64,000 bases of DNA from Microbacterium hydrocarbonoxydans (GTDB lineage: Bacteria > Actinomycetota > Actinomycetes > Actinomycetales > Microbacteriaceae). The notes under the pieces are model-generated. The model ran no database searches. It was not told the origin of the DNA and saw only the letters and a program-made list of their open reading frames with translations. This document shows positions 8,315-15,818 of this stretch, one piece after another (the stretch's first letter is position 1; each line of letters opens with the position of its first letter). The position numbers and the translations under genes are program-made. The DNA lies in assembly GCF_023715885.1 (NCBI RefSeq), contig NZ_JAMBOY010000005.1, positions 186,001 to 250,000 of the forward strand, read 5' to 3'.

Positions 8315-8710
8315 ATGTTCGTGTCCGCAGAGATCATCGCGGTCGTGCTCAGCGCGGTCGGCATCGTGGTGACACTTGGCACGAGCATGTTCATCGGCTT
8401 CGCCTGGTGCGTGCGTCGGACGGATGCGGTCGAACGGAGGCTCAACGACCGGATCGACGAGGTCGAGCGCAAGCTCAGCGCGCGGATCGACGAGGTCGAG
8501 CGCAAGCTCAGCGCGCGGATCGACGAGGTCGAGCGCAAACTCAATGACCGGATCGACGACGTCGAGCGCAAGCTCAGCGCGCGGATCGACGAGGTCGAGA
8601 GAAGTCTCACCGACCGGATCGACGCGGTGGGACACGAGACCACAGAGGTGAAGGTCGCCGTCGCCCGCCTCGAAGGTCCGGTGCCGCGCCTGCTCACCCG
8701 CACCCGCTGA
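8315..8710 (+). CDS. Small membrane-anchored coiled-coil protein with hendecad repeats (paralog B)
   Basis: The 131-residue product has one N-terminal membrane helix (about residues 5-32) followed by six to seven 11-residue repeats of RIDEVERKLSA type (about residues 35-105) and a tail VKVAVARLEGPVPRLLTRTR. Eleven-residue periodicity predicts a right-handed or straight coiled coil. Overall design matches the proteins at 1899 and 63826 though the N-terminal sequence differs. CAGAAT lies 6 nt before the ATG. Function is unknown; membrane-tethered oligomer is an inference. Confidence 0.75.
   Translation: MFVSAEIIAVVLSAVGIVVTLGTSMFIGFAWCVRRTDAVERRLNDRIDEVERKLSARIDEVERKLSARIDEVERKLNDRIDDVERKLSARIDEVERSLTDRIDAVGHETTEVKVAVARLEGPVPRLLTRTR
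8417..8626 (+). repeat. 33-bp tandem repeats encoding 11-residue coiled-coil units
   Basis: Six complete 33-bp units start at 8417, 8450, 8483, 8516, 8549 and 8582, with a partial seventh at 8615. The units at 8450 and 8483 are identical, which indicates recent duplication or gene conversion. Divergence is greatest at both ends. Confidence 0.9.
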
Positions 8711-8735
8711 CCGGCGCTCCGAGTGCGCGAGTGCG

Positions 8736-9638
8736 TCAGCGCAGCACGAGCGCGGCGGCTCCGATCAGCGGCCCCTCGTCGCCCAGCCCCGACCGCACCA
8801 CGCGGGTGCGACGGGAGTACTCGTGCGCGGCGCTCGCTGTCAGAGCCGCCTGCACCAGATCGATGTAGTCGGCCGACACTCGGGAGAACCCGCCGCCGAT
8901 CGCGACGACATCGAGGTCGACCAGGGTGGCCGCGTCGGCCAGCGCCTGCCCGACGGCCGTGGCCGACCGTTCGATCGCCGCCCGAGCGACCGCGACACCC
9001 GCCGCAGCATCCTTGGCGAGATCCTCGCCGGTCGACCCCGTCCAGCCCTGCTGCTGCGCCCACGCGGCACTGGCCGGTCCGGAGGCGATCTCCTCGAGCG
9101 TGAGCCCGCCCTCGCGGCGAACCTGGCCGAGGTGCCCGGCGTTGCCGGTCGCCCCCGGGATGTATGCGCCGCCCACGACGAAACCGCCGCCGACACCCGT
9201 CGACACGACGATCGACAGCGACGCTCCGGCACCCTGTGTCGCCCCGAGCCACGACTCCGCGAGCGCGAGGGCGCCCCCGTCGTGGCCGAGCACCGTTCGC
9301 ACGTCGACTCCGCGGATCGCGGATGCCGCAGTGTGCACGGATGCCGCGAGGCCGTAGCCACGCGCGAGCGGCATGTTAACGGGCAGGATCGCGCCGGCGG
9401 CGCGGTCGATGGGTCCGGCGCTGCCGACACCGGCGCCGACGAGCTCGGCATCCGCCGGCAGCGGCGCGAGGGCGTGCGAGACGACCGCGGCGACCGCGAG
9501 GTCGAGCGAGGCGAAGGTCGCTTCACGACCGGTGGGCTGGCGGCTGCGGCTGCCGTCGACGAGGGTGCCGTCCTCGCGGACGAGGGCGGCCTCCATCTTC
9601 GTGCCGCCGATGTCGACGGCGAGCGCGTAGCGGGTCAC
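8736..9638 (-). CDS. ROK family sugar kinase
   Basis: The 300-residue protein begins VTRYALAVDIGGTKMEAALV, the ATP phosphate-1 loop DIGGTK of ROK kinases, and has VGAGVGSAGPID, LGHDGGALALAE and STGVGGGFVVGG with the sugar-contacting GNAGHLGQ around residues 160-170. It lacks the CxCGxxGC zinc motif found in many ROK kinases at the GNAGHLG position, so its fold is ROK but the subclass is open. Likely reaction is ATP-dependent phosphorylation of glucose or an N-acetyl hexosamine. The GTG start overlaps the pyrE stop (GTGA), so translation is coupled to pyrE. Confidence 0.82.
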   Translation of the reverse strand: MTRYALAVDIGGTKMEAALVREDGTLVDGSRSRQPTGREATFASLDLAVAAVVSHALAPLPADAELVGAGVGSAGPIDRAAGAILPVNMPLARGYGLAASVHTAASAIRGVDVRTVLGHDGGALALAESWLGATQGAGASLSIVVSTGVGGGFVVGGAYIPGATGNAGHLGQVRREGGLTLEEIASGPASAAWAQQQGWTGSTGEDLAKDAAAGVAVARAAIERSATAVGQALADAATLVDLDVVAIGGGFSRVSADYIDLVQAALTASAAHEYSRRTRVVRSGLGDEGPLIGAAALVLR

Positions 9639-10195
9639 TGGGGGTCGAGCCCGAGGTCGTCGAGGTCGAAGGCGGCTCGCCATTCGAGCCCCTCGGCTTC
9701 GATGGCTGCCTGTGCACCGGTCTTGCGGTCGACGATCACGGCGACAGCGACGACCTCGGCGCCCGCCTTGCGAAGGGCTTCGACCGCCTTGAGCGCGGAC
9801 TGCCCGGTCGTGGACGTGTCTTCGAGCACGACGACGCGCTTGCCCTTCACGTCGGCACCCTCGATCTGACGGCCTCGGCCGTGGTCCTTCGGCTCCTTGC
9901 GCACGACGAAGGCGTCGAGGGGACGATCCGTCGTGACAGAGGCGTGCAGCACCGAGTTCGCGATCGGATCGGCACCAAGGGTCAGCCCGCCGACGGCTGC
10001 GACGTCGAGATCGGCGACGAGGTCGAGCATGATCCGTCCGATGGCCGGCGCGGCGCGGTGGTCGAGCGTGAGCTTGCGCATGTCGACGTAGTACGTCGCC
10101 TTCTTGCCGCTGGAGAGGGTGAAATCGCCGTGGAACACCGCCTCGTCGGTGATGAGATCGAGGAGTGTCTGGCGGTCTGCGTCGAGTGCGGTCAC
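9635..10195 (-). CDS. pyrE: Orotate phosphoribosyltransferase
   Basis: The 186-residue protein has the PRPP-binding motif VVVLEDTSTTGQSALKAV (about residues 120-137) of type I phosphoribosyltransferases and FTLSSGKKATYYVDMRKL near the N terminus, which is diagnostic for PyrE. It forms orotidine 5'-monophosphate from orotate and PRPP in pyrimidine synthesis. GTG 10195 is preferred to an ATG at 10216 because TACACT lies 7 nt upstream of the GTG. Divergent from the exonuclease gene with 37 bp between starts. Coupling to a ROK kinase is unusual. Confidence 0.92.
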   Translation of the reverse strand: MTALDADRQTLLDLITDEAVFHGDFTLSSGKKATYYVDMRKLTLDHRAAPAIGRIMLDLVADLDVAAVGGLTLGADPIANSVLHASVTTDRPLDAFVVRKEPKDHGRGRQIEGADVKGKRVVVLEDTSTTGQSALKAVEALRKAGAEVVAVAVIVDRKTGAQAAIEAEGLEWRAAFDLDDLGLDPQ

Positions 10196-10232
10196 GGCAT
10201 CCAGTGTAGGAGGCACGCCCTAGGCTTGACGC

Positions 10233-11093
10233 ATGCGCTTGGCCACCTGGAACGTCAACTCCATCCGCACCCGCGTCACCCGCACCGTCGAGTTCGCCGT
10301 CAGAGAAGACATCGACGTGCTGGCGATGCAGGAGATCAAGTGCAAGCCGGAGCAGTTCCCCTACGGCCCGTTCGAAGAGGCCGGGTATCACGTCGAGGTA
10401 CACGGACTCAATCAGTGGAACGGCGTCGCGATCGCCAGTCGCCTGCCGATCACGGACGTGCGCACCTCCTTCGACGGGATGCCGGGCTTCGCTAAGGGGC
10501 ACGAGGGACCGGATGCTCCGCTCGAGGCCCGAGCGCTCGGCGTGCTCGTCGACGGCGTACGCGTGTGGAGCCTGTACGTGCCCAACGGCCGTGCGCTCGG
10601 AGATCCGCACTACGCCTACAAGCTGCACTGGCTCGAGGAGCTCAAGAAGTCGACGGCCGCCGAACTCGCCGCGAACCCCGATCTGCCGCTCGCGCTGGTC
10701 GGCGACTTCAACATCATCCCGTTCGCCGAGGACAACGGCGACCCCGACATCGTCGAGGGCGTCTCCACGCATGTCTCCCCGCCTGAGCGCGCGGCGTTCT
10801 TGGCTCTCGCCGACGCCGGTGTGAGCGACGTCGTTCGGCCGCTGCTGCCCGAGGGGTACACGTACTGGGACTACCAGCGCCTCAAATTCCCCCGCAACGA
10901 GGGCATTCGCATCGACTTCATCCTCGGCTCGAAGACGCTGGCCGATGCGGTCACCGGCGCGGCGATCCACCGAGAGGAGCGCAAGGGCGAGCAGCCCAGC
11001 GACCACGTGCCCGTCGTCGTCGAGCTCGACGGCGGCCGTCTCGGAACGGGAGCCGCTCACGACGACGACGACCTCCCGATGATCTTCTCCTGA
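10233..11093 (+). CDS. xthA: Exodeoxyribonuclease III
   Basis: The 286-residue protein carries the endonuclease/exonuclease/phosphatase motifs of ExoIII: WNVNSIRTR, MQEIKC (metal-binding Glu), YVPNG, LVGDFNI and the terminal SDHVPVVVEL. The enzyme is an AP endonuclease and 3'-5' exonuclease of base-excision repair. TAGGCT lies 6 nt before the ATG, so the transcript is probably leaderless. The Cof-type phosphatase follows after 7 bp and may share the transcript. Confidence 0.92.
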   Translation: MRLATWNVNSIRTRVTRTVEFAVREDIDVLAMQEIKCKPEQFPYGPFEEAGYHVEVHGLNQWNGVAIASRLPITDVRTSFDGMPGFAKGHEGPDAPLEARALGVLVDGVRVWSLYVPNGRALGDPHYAYKLHWLEELKKSTAAELAANPDLPLALVGDFNIIPFAEDNGDPDIVEGVSTHVSPPERAAFLALADAGVSDVVRPLLPEGYTYWDYQRLKFPRNEGIRIDFILGSKTLADAVTGAAIHREERKGEQPSDHVPVVVELDGGRLGTGAAHDDDDLPMIFS

Positions 11094-11100
11094 CGATCGT

Positions 11101-11916
11101 GTGACCGTGCGCCTCATCGCGACCGATCTCGACGGCACGCTGCTCACGTCCGCCTCGGAGGTGAGCGCACGCACGAGGGCGGCTCTCGATGCGGCGCGGG
11201 AGCGCGGTATCCACGTCGTCCCTGTGACCGCCCGGCAGCCCATCGGTCTGCGGGCGATCGCGTCCGGCGCCGGCTTCGACGGCTGGGCGCTGTGCAGCAA
11301 CGGGGCGTATGCGACGCACCTCACCGAGGGCGGGATGCTGTTCGCCGAGGAGCTGCCGGCCGAGACGATCCGGACGCTGGCTCAGGCGCTGGGCGACAGC
11401 ATCCCCGATCTGCTGTTCGCGAGCGTACGCGAGGGCGGGGAGTCGTTCGTGGCGCAGCACGGCTACGCAGCGATCGCCGACCTGTCGGATCACAAGCGCG
11501 ACCCGTCGACGATGGGGGGCGTCGACCTCGCCGAGGTGCTCGACGCTCCGAGCCTGAAACTCGTGATCCGGCATCCGGAACTCGCTCCCGCTGCCGTCTT
11601 CGATGCCCTGCGGGGCCTCGGACTGTCCGGCTTCGAGGTCACGCTGTCCGGCGCCCCGTTCGTCGAGGTCATGGCCGAGGGCGTCACCAAGGCGACGGGA
11701 CTCGCGCGGCTCTGCGAGCACCTCGCGATCGACCGCGCCGATGTCGTGGCTTTCGGCGATGCGCTGAACGACGTCGAGATGCTGCGCTGGGCCGGTCACG
11801 GCGTCGCGATGGCGAACGCCCAGGATGCTGTGAAGGATGTCGCCGACGAGACGACCGCCTCGAACGACCACGACGGCGTCGCCCGGGTGATCGAGCGGAT
11901 GCTCTCGTCACCCTGA
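11101..11916 (+). CDS. Cof-type HAD-IIB phosphatase
   Basis: The 271-residue protein has LIATDLDGTLLTS (nucleophile DxD), the VTARQPIGLRAI helix after motif 2, and the terminal AFGDALNDVEMLRWAGHGVAMANA block that identifies Cof/IIB phosphatases. It probably dephosphorylates sugar phosphates or flavin phosphates; substrate specificity is loose in this class. GTG start 7 bp after xthA. Its stop is four bases from the convergent stop of the YbhB lipoprotein. Confidence 0.88.
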   Translation: MTVRLIATDLDGTLLTSASEVSARTRAALDAARERGIHVVPVTARQPIGLRAIASGAGFDGWALCSNGAYATHLTEGGMLFAEELPAETIRTLAQALGDSIPDLLFASVREGGESFVAQHGYAAIADLSDHKRDPSTMGGVDLAEVLDAPSLKLVIRHPELAPAAVFDALRGLGLSGFEVTLSGAPFVEVMAEGVTKATGLARLCEHLAIDRADVVAFGDALNDVEMLRWAGHGVAMANAQDAVKDVADETTASNDHDGVARVIERMLSSP

Positions 11917-11920
11917 GGTT

Positions 11921-12589
11921 CTACTCCTCTGCGCCCGCCGTCGCCGTGACCGTCATCGTGGCGCGGGCGAGCGTCACACTCGACGCGAAGAACTGCAGCA
12001 GCGGCGACGTCACACGCTGGTCCGCGGGGAACTCCGGCACATCCACGGCGGTGACCGTGATCCGGTACTCGTGGGTGCCGCTCGGCGGGGCCGCACCGAT
12101 GAACCGGGCGAGGCCGGAATCGTTGGGAACCTGCACCGCTCCGGCGGGGAGACCGGCGCCATCCTCGGTGCCCGCGTTCTCGGGCAACGACGTCACGTGG
12201 GCGGGAATGTTCGCGACGGTCCAGTGCCAGAATCCTGAGCCGGTCGGAGCATCGGGGTCGTACACGCTGACGATGAAGCTGTCGGTCTCCTCCGGGAACC
12301 CCGCCCAGCTGAGCTGAGGCGACACGTCCCCGCCGCCCGGCACGCCGAAGAGACCCGACCGCTGCGGCAGCGCCAGTTCTTCGCCCTCGTCGACCGTTTC
12401 GCTCGTCAGCTCGAACGACGGGACCGGGACGGCCGACGCATCCGTCGCCGCCGACTCGCTGGGACGATCCGCGGGCGGCGTGACAGCACCCGGCGCCGCA
12501 CAGCCGCCCAGGAGGAGGAGACCCGCGACGCTGAGCGTCGCTGCGAACCGGGGCACGACGCGCGTCGTGGGGATGGAAGTGAATGCCAT
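11921..12589 (-). CDS. YbhB/YbcL (PEBP, Raf-kinase-inhibitor-like) lipoprotein
   Basis: The 222-residue precursor has a lipoprotein signal with lipobox LGGC and Cys at residue 30, then a Pro/Ser/Thr linker. The PEBP domain follows: VSPQLSWAGFPEETDSFIVSVYDPDAP, FWHWTVANIP, and GTHEYRITVTAVD. PEBP proteins bind phospholipid head groups or small anions; the role of secreted actinobacterial members is unclear. AAGGAG is 7 nt before the ATG. The membrane anchor is direct from sequence, the ligand is unknown. Confidence 0.87.
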   Translation of the reverse strand: MAFTSIPTTRVVPRFAATLSVAGLLLLGGCAAPGAVTPPADRPSESAATDASAVPVPSFELTSETVDEGEELALPQRSGLFGVPGGGDVSPQLSWAGFPEETDSFIVSVYDPDAPTGSGFWHWTVANIPAHVTSLPENAGTEDGAGLPAGAVQVPNDSGLARFIGAAPPSGTHEYRITVTAVDVPEFPADQRVTSPLLQFFASSVTLARATMTVTATAGAEE

Positions 12590-12704
12590 GGGAGAGCTCC
12601 TTGATCGAGTGATCCCGGAGAGTGTCTTCCGGGGACGATCGAGACAACCCGTCATCGCACCGCGGCTCTTCCATATACCGATATAGGACGTTTCGGTTCG
12701 CGAT

Positions 12705-13331
12705 TCAGTCCTCGAACGTGTCGACCGCTGGCGTCCGGTCGGTGCGACCGTAGCGGAGGAGCGTCACGCCCTCGGCATCCGTGACCGGGGGCTCGAGCAG
12801 CTCGAGCACCGAGGGCAGGGCGTCGTCGCGGAACACCTTCTTGCCGGCCCCGAGCAGGATCGGGTACACCCAGAGGTTGAGCTGGTCGAACAGCCCCTCC
12901 GCGAGGAGGGTGTGCACGAAGTCGATGCTGCCGATCACGTGCACCTCGTGGTGGCGGGCGCGCAGCTCGGCGATCTCGCTCGCCAGGTCGGATCCGACCC
13001 GGGAGCTGCCCTGCCACTCCAGTGGGAGGTCGGCGTCACGGGTCGCGACGTACTTCGGGACGCGGTCGAACAGTCGCCCGATCTCGCCGGAGGGGCCGTC
13101 GGTGTGCTGCGGCCAGTACGCGGCGAAGATGTCGTACGTGCGGCGACCGAGCAGCAGGGCGTCCAAGCCCGCCATGCCCTTCGCGACCTCGACGCCCATT
13201 CCCGACGCCGGGTAGCCGGCCTGCCAGCCGCTGAAGGCGAAGCCGCCCGACGTGTCCTCCCCCACGCCGCCCGGGCCCTGGGCCACGCCGTCGAGAGTCG
13301 AGAAGAGGTCGATGAGAATGCGTCCGGTCAT
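12705..13331 (-). CDS. Dihydrofolate reductase family (RibD C-terminal domain) protein
   Basis: The 208-residue protein starts MTGRILIDLFSTLDGVAQGPGG, with GLDALLLGRRTYDIFAAYWP and HVIGSIDFVHTLLAEGLFDQL, the arrangement of stand-alone RibD-C/DHFR-like proteins such as YyaP. These bind NADPH but generally do not replace FolA; the substrate is unknown. AAGGAG 7 nt before the ATG supports this start over an ATG 18 bases upstream. It lies 33 bp after the HxlR gene on the same strand and may belong to that operon. Confidence 0.85.
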   Translation of the reverse strand: MTGRILIDLFSTLDGVAQGPGGVGEDTSGGFAFSGWQAGYPASGMGVEVAKGMAGLDALLLGRRTYDIFAAYWPQHTDGPSGEIGRLFDRVPKYVATRDADLPLEWQGSSRVGSDLASEIAELRARHHEVHVIGSIDFVHTLLAEGLFDQLNLWVYPILLGAGKKVFRDDALPSVLELLEPPVTDAEGVTLLRYGRTDRTPAVDTFED

Positions 13332-13364
13332 GATGGTGCTCCTTTGCACGAGGGAAGAGCGGAA

Positions 13365-14063
13365 CTATACGGTGAGGGCTGCGCCGAGCGGCGCGATGTG
13401 GAACGTGCGCGCGAACGACTCGAGGTTCGAGACGTCGCCGCGTACGACGGCGAGCACGTCCTGCGCGATCGCTTCATCCGGCGTGATCTCGCCGGCGATC
13501 ACGCGACGGATGCCGGGGCCGGCGACGATCACGGCATCCGGTTCTCCCTCCGGCTGACGTCCGTCGACGGGTGGCCCGGGCGGAGCAGGTGGCGCGATCT
13601 GCGCGACGACGAGATCACCGCCGCGCACCGAAGCGCGGAGCGCGACCTCCCCGACGTGCAGCTCGTACTCGGCGTCGTCCGCGGCATCCGCCTGGAACGC
13701 CGTGCGCAGGGCCATGGTGAGCGAGTCGGGCGTGATGACGTCGCCTTCCCCCGGATCTCCCATCGTCTGGAAGCCCCAACGCCCAAGCGCGAGGACGACG
13801 GACTCGAGCGCCTGCCCGTACGGGGTGAGCTCGTAGGCGAGACCGCGCCGCAGCGGGATGCGGCGTACGACGCCGCCGTCCTGCAGTTCCGTGAGCCGGG
13901 AGGACAGGATGTTGGTGGGAATGCGCGGCAGGCCCTGCTTGAGGTCGGTGTACCGACGGGGTCCGACGAGCAGGTCGCGGACGATGAGCAGCGCCCACCG
14001 CTCGCCGATCAGCTCGACGGCCGTCGTGACCCCGCAGTACTGGCCGTAGCTGCGCGCCGCCAT
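13365..14063 (-). CDS. HxlR family transcriptional regulator with C-terminal extension
   Basis: The 232-residue protein has a typical HxlR winged helix: YCGVTTAVELIGERWALLIVRDLLVGPRRYTDLKQGLPRIPTNILSSRLTEL within residues 9-62. Residues from about 115 form an extra domain with GLY/ALA-rich beta segments resembling the SCP2-like tail found in some regulators; this part is less certain. The ATG overlaps the stop of the upstream VOC gene (TGATG), so the two are translated together. It probably controls the VOC-HxlR operon through the palindrome at 14545-14565. Confidence 0.87.
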   Translation of the reverse strand: MAARSYGQYCGVTTAVELIGERWALLIVRDLLVGPRRYTDLKQGLPRIPTNILSSRLTELQDGGVVRRIPLRRGLAYELTPYGQALESVVLALGRWGFQTMGDPGEGDVITPDSLTMALRTAFQADAADDAEYELHVGEVALRASVRGGDLVVAQIAPPAPPGPPVDGRQPEGEPDAVIVAGPGIRRVIAGEITPDEAIAQDVLAVVRGDVSNLESFARTFHIAPLGAALTV

Positions 14064-14512
14064 CAGGATGCGGCGTTCTGCTCCGCGGCGTGATCGGCCA
14101 CGTGGTCGGGGCCGTTCTCGGCGGCCTCCGGGGTCATGTAGAGGAAGCCGAGCGAGTTGCCGTCGGGGTCGTCGAGGTCGCGCGAGTACATGAAGCCGTA
14201 GTCCTGGGCGGGCCGCGGCTCGACGCCGCCGGCGGCGAGACCCTTCTCGAGGATGGCGTCGACCTCGTCGCGCGAGTCGCGGCTGAACGAGACCGAGACC
14301 TGCACGACCTCGTTCGGGTCGGCGATCGGCTTGTCGGTGAAGGTCTGGAAGAACTCGCGCTTCAAGACCATGAAGTAGATGTCCTTCGACCAGACGACGC
14401 ACGCGGCGTTCTCGTCGGTGAAGTTCGGGTTGATCTCGCAGCCGAGAGCCGTGTAGAACGCCTTGGCACGCTCGAGGTCGGTGGTGGGCAGGTTGACGAA
14501 GACACTGGTCAC
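14063..14512 (-). CDS. VOC family (glyoxalase/bleomycin-resistance) protein
   Basis: The 149-residue protein begins VTSVFVNLPTTDLERAKAFYTALGCEIN, the opening of a VOC beta-alpha-beta-beta-beta unit, and ends with RDLDDPDGNSLGFLYMTPEA, the usual close of the second unit. Members include metal-dependent dioxygenases, glyoxalases and binding proteins; the family alone does not give the reaction. GTG start with AAGGAG five bases upstream. First gene of an operon with the overlapping HxlR gene. Confidence 0.87.
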   Translation of the reverse strand: MTSVFVNLPTTDLERAKAFYTALGCEINPNFTDENAACVVWSKDIYFMVLKREFFQTFTDKPIADPNEVVQVSVSFSRDSRDEVDAILEKGLAAGGVEPRPAQDYGFMYSRDLDDPDGNSLGFLYMTPEAAENGPDHVADHAAEQNAAS

Positions 14513-14544
14513 GATGACTCCTTTGTCGTGGGTGATGATGCTCG

Positions 14545-14574
14545 ATGCTTGCAAAAAGCAAGCATGGTTGTCAA
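14545..14574 (-). promoter_or_regulatory. Promoter of the VOC-HxlR operon with a perfect palindromic operator
   Basis: On the minus strand TTGACA (14574-14569) forms a -35 box. The perfect inverted repeat ATGCTTGC-N5-GCAAGCAT (14545-14565) fills the spacer and covers the -10 position (AAGCAT). A repressor bound here would block the promoter; the HxlR protein of the operon is the natural candidate. Confidence 0.65.
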
Positions 14575-14581
14575 GAGCAAC

Positions 14582-15742
14582 TCAGCTGTCGCGAGAGCGT
14601 CGCGTCCCCACGGCCGCCAGCACACCGGCGCCGGCCGTGAGAACGGCCACCACGCCGAGCCCGACTCCGTGAACGGATGCCGTCGCCACGGCTCCCGCGA
14701 CCAACGGGCCGCCCGCGTCACCGAGCTCGCGACCCAGCTCCGCGCTGCCCATCGTGCGCCCCATGCGCTCGGGCGGGGTGGAGGCGGCGAGGTGCGAGAA
14801 CGCGACGGGCGTCGCCGTCCCCACCCCGAGTCCGACGAGCAGGGCCGTCGCGATCAGCGCGGCGGGATGATGTGTGATCGCCGACAGCGCGATGCCGACC
14901 GCGATGAGCAGCAGCCCGCCGACGGTGCCGCCGCGCACCGAGATCCGGCCTCGGTCGTGCGCCGAGCCCACCAGGGGCTGTGCCACGCTCGACGCGACAG
15001 CCAGCACCGTGACGATCGCCATGCTCCACACGGTGTCGAGCCCGGCCTGCCGACCGAGCAGCGGCAGGAACCCGACCGCCACGGCGAGCGCCCCGGTGGT
15101 CGCCGCCAGCACAAGGGTCGGCACGAGGAAACCGGGAGCGACGAGCTCGCGTCCGAGGTCGAGGAGCGTCACGCGCTTGCGGGGCAGCACGGGAACGTGC
15201 GGCACGGAGACGGCGACCCACGCCGCGGCGCCGAGACCCAGCGCGGCGAGCGCCCAGAACAGCGCGGGGAGCCCGCCCCACACGACGAGCACGGCTCCGA
15301 GCAGCGGACCGAGGGCGTAGCCCAGGCTCTTCCATGAGCCGTAGCGGCCGAAGTGCTTTCCGCGCGTGGCGTCGTCGGTCAGCCGCGCGACAGCCGCGGA
15401 CGACGAGGGCGAGAAGGCCGAGGCCGCCGCGCCCTGTCCGAAGCGCCCGATCACCAGCCCGACCATCCCCGGCACCACAGCGCCCACCACCGAGAACGCC
15501 GCGAAGGCGAGCAGACCGCCGATGATCACGGGCCGAACGCCGACGCGATCGCTCAGCGCACCGAACAGCGGCTTGAGCAGTACCTCGGCCAGGTCGTACA
15601 GCGCAAGCGTGAACCCGAAGGCCAGGAGCGTCCACCCGATGTCGTCGGTCTCCGCGCCGAGTGCGGCGGCGATGCCGTGCGCGCCGAAGGCCGTGGTGAA
15701 ACCCGCGAGGTACAGGGGAGCGAGGCGCGGCGCGGAGGTCAC
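14582..15742 (-). CDS. MFS transporter
   Basis: The 386-residue protein has 12 hydrophobic segments, the MFS motif A variant PLFGALSDRVGVRPVII between segments 2 and 3 and a corresponding PLVGSAHDRGRISVR loop between segments 8 and 9. Organisation is that of drug/H+ antiporters (DHA1-like); substrate unknown. GTG at 15742 is chosen because GACAAT is 5 nt upstream and the N terminus then matches other short MFS proteins. Divergent from the two-component system, sharing a 76-bp promoter region, which raises the possibility that it is that system's target. Confidence 0.85.
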   Translation of the reverse strand: MTSAPRLAPLYLAGFTTAFGAHGIAAALGAETDDIGWTLLAFGFTLALYDLAEVLLKPLFGALSDRVGVRPVIIGGLLAFAAFSVVGAVVPGMVGLVIGRFGQGAAASAFSPSSSAAVARLTDDATRGKHFGRYGSWKSLGYALGPLLGAVLVVWGGLPALFWALAALGLGAAAWVAVSVPHVPVLPRKRVTLLDLGRELVAPGFLVPTLVLAATTGALAVAVGFLPLLGRQAGLDTVWSMAIVTVLAVASSVAQPLVGSAHDRGRISVRGGTVGGLLLIAVGIALSAITHHPAALIATALLVGLGVGTATPVAFSHLAASTPPERMGRTMGSAELGRELGDAGGPLVAGAVATASVHGVGLGVVAVLTAGAGVLAAVGTRRSRDS

Positions 15743-15781
15743 GCTCGATTGTCGCAGGCCGGACGGGATCCGTCGTGCGGG

Positions 15782-15797
15782 GGATGCCGCGGCATCC
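15782..15797. promoter_or_regulatory. Perfect 16-bp palindrome upstream of the histidine kinase
   Basis: GGATGCCGCGGCATCC is fully self-complementary and lies 9 bp before the TACGGT box at 15807-15812 that precedes the kinase ATG. It may be a regulator site for the divergent MFS/kinase promoters. The caveat is that GGATGCCG is a common word throughout this window. Confidence 0.4.
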
Positions 15798-15818
15798 GTC
15801 CGCCCGTACGGTGGGAGG

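Noticed and set aside
8417..8626. Tandem 33-bp repeats as a non-coding satellite
   Set aside because: The repeats stay in frame and encode regular hendecads within a gene that has a promoter and membrane helix.
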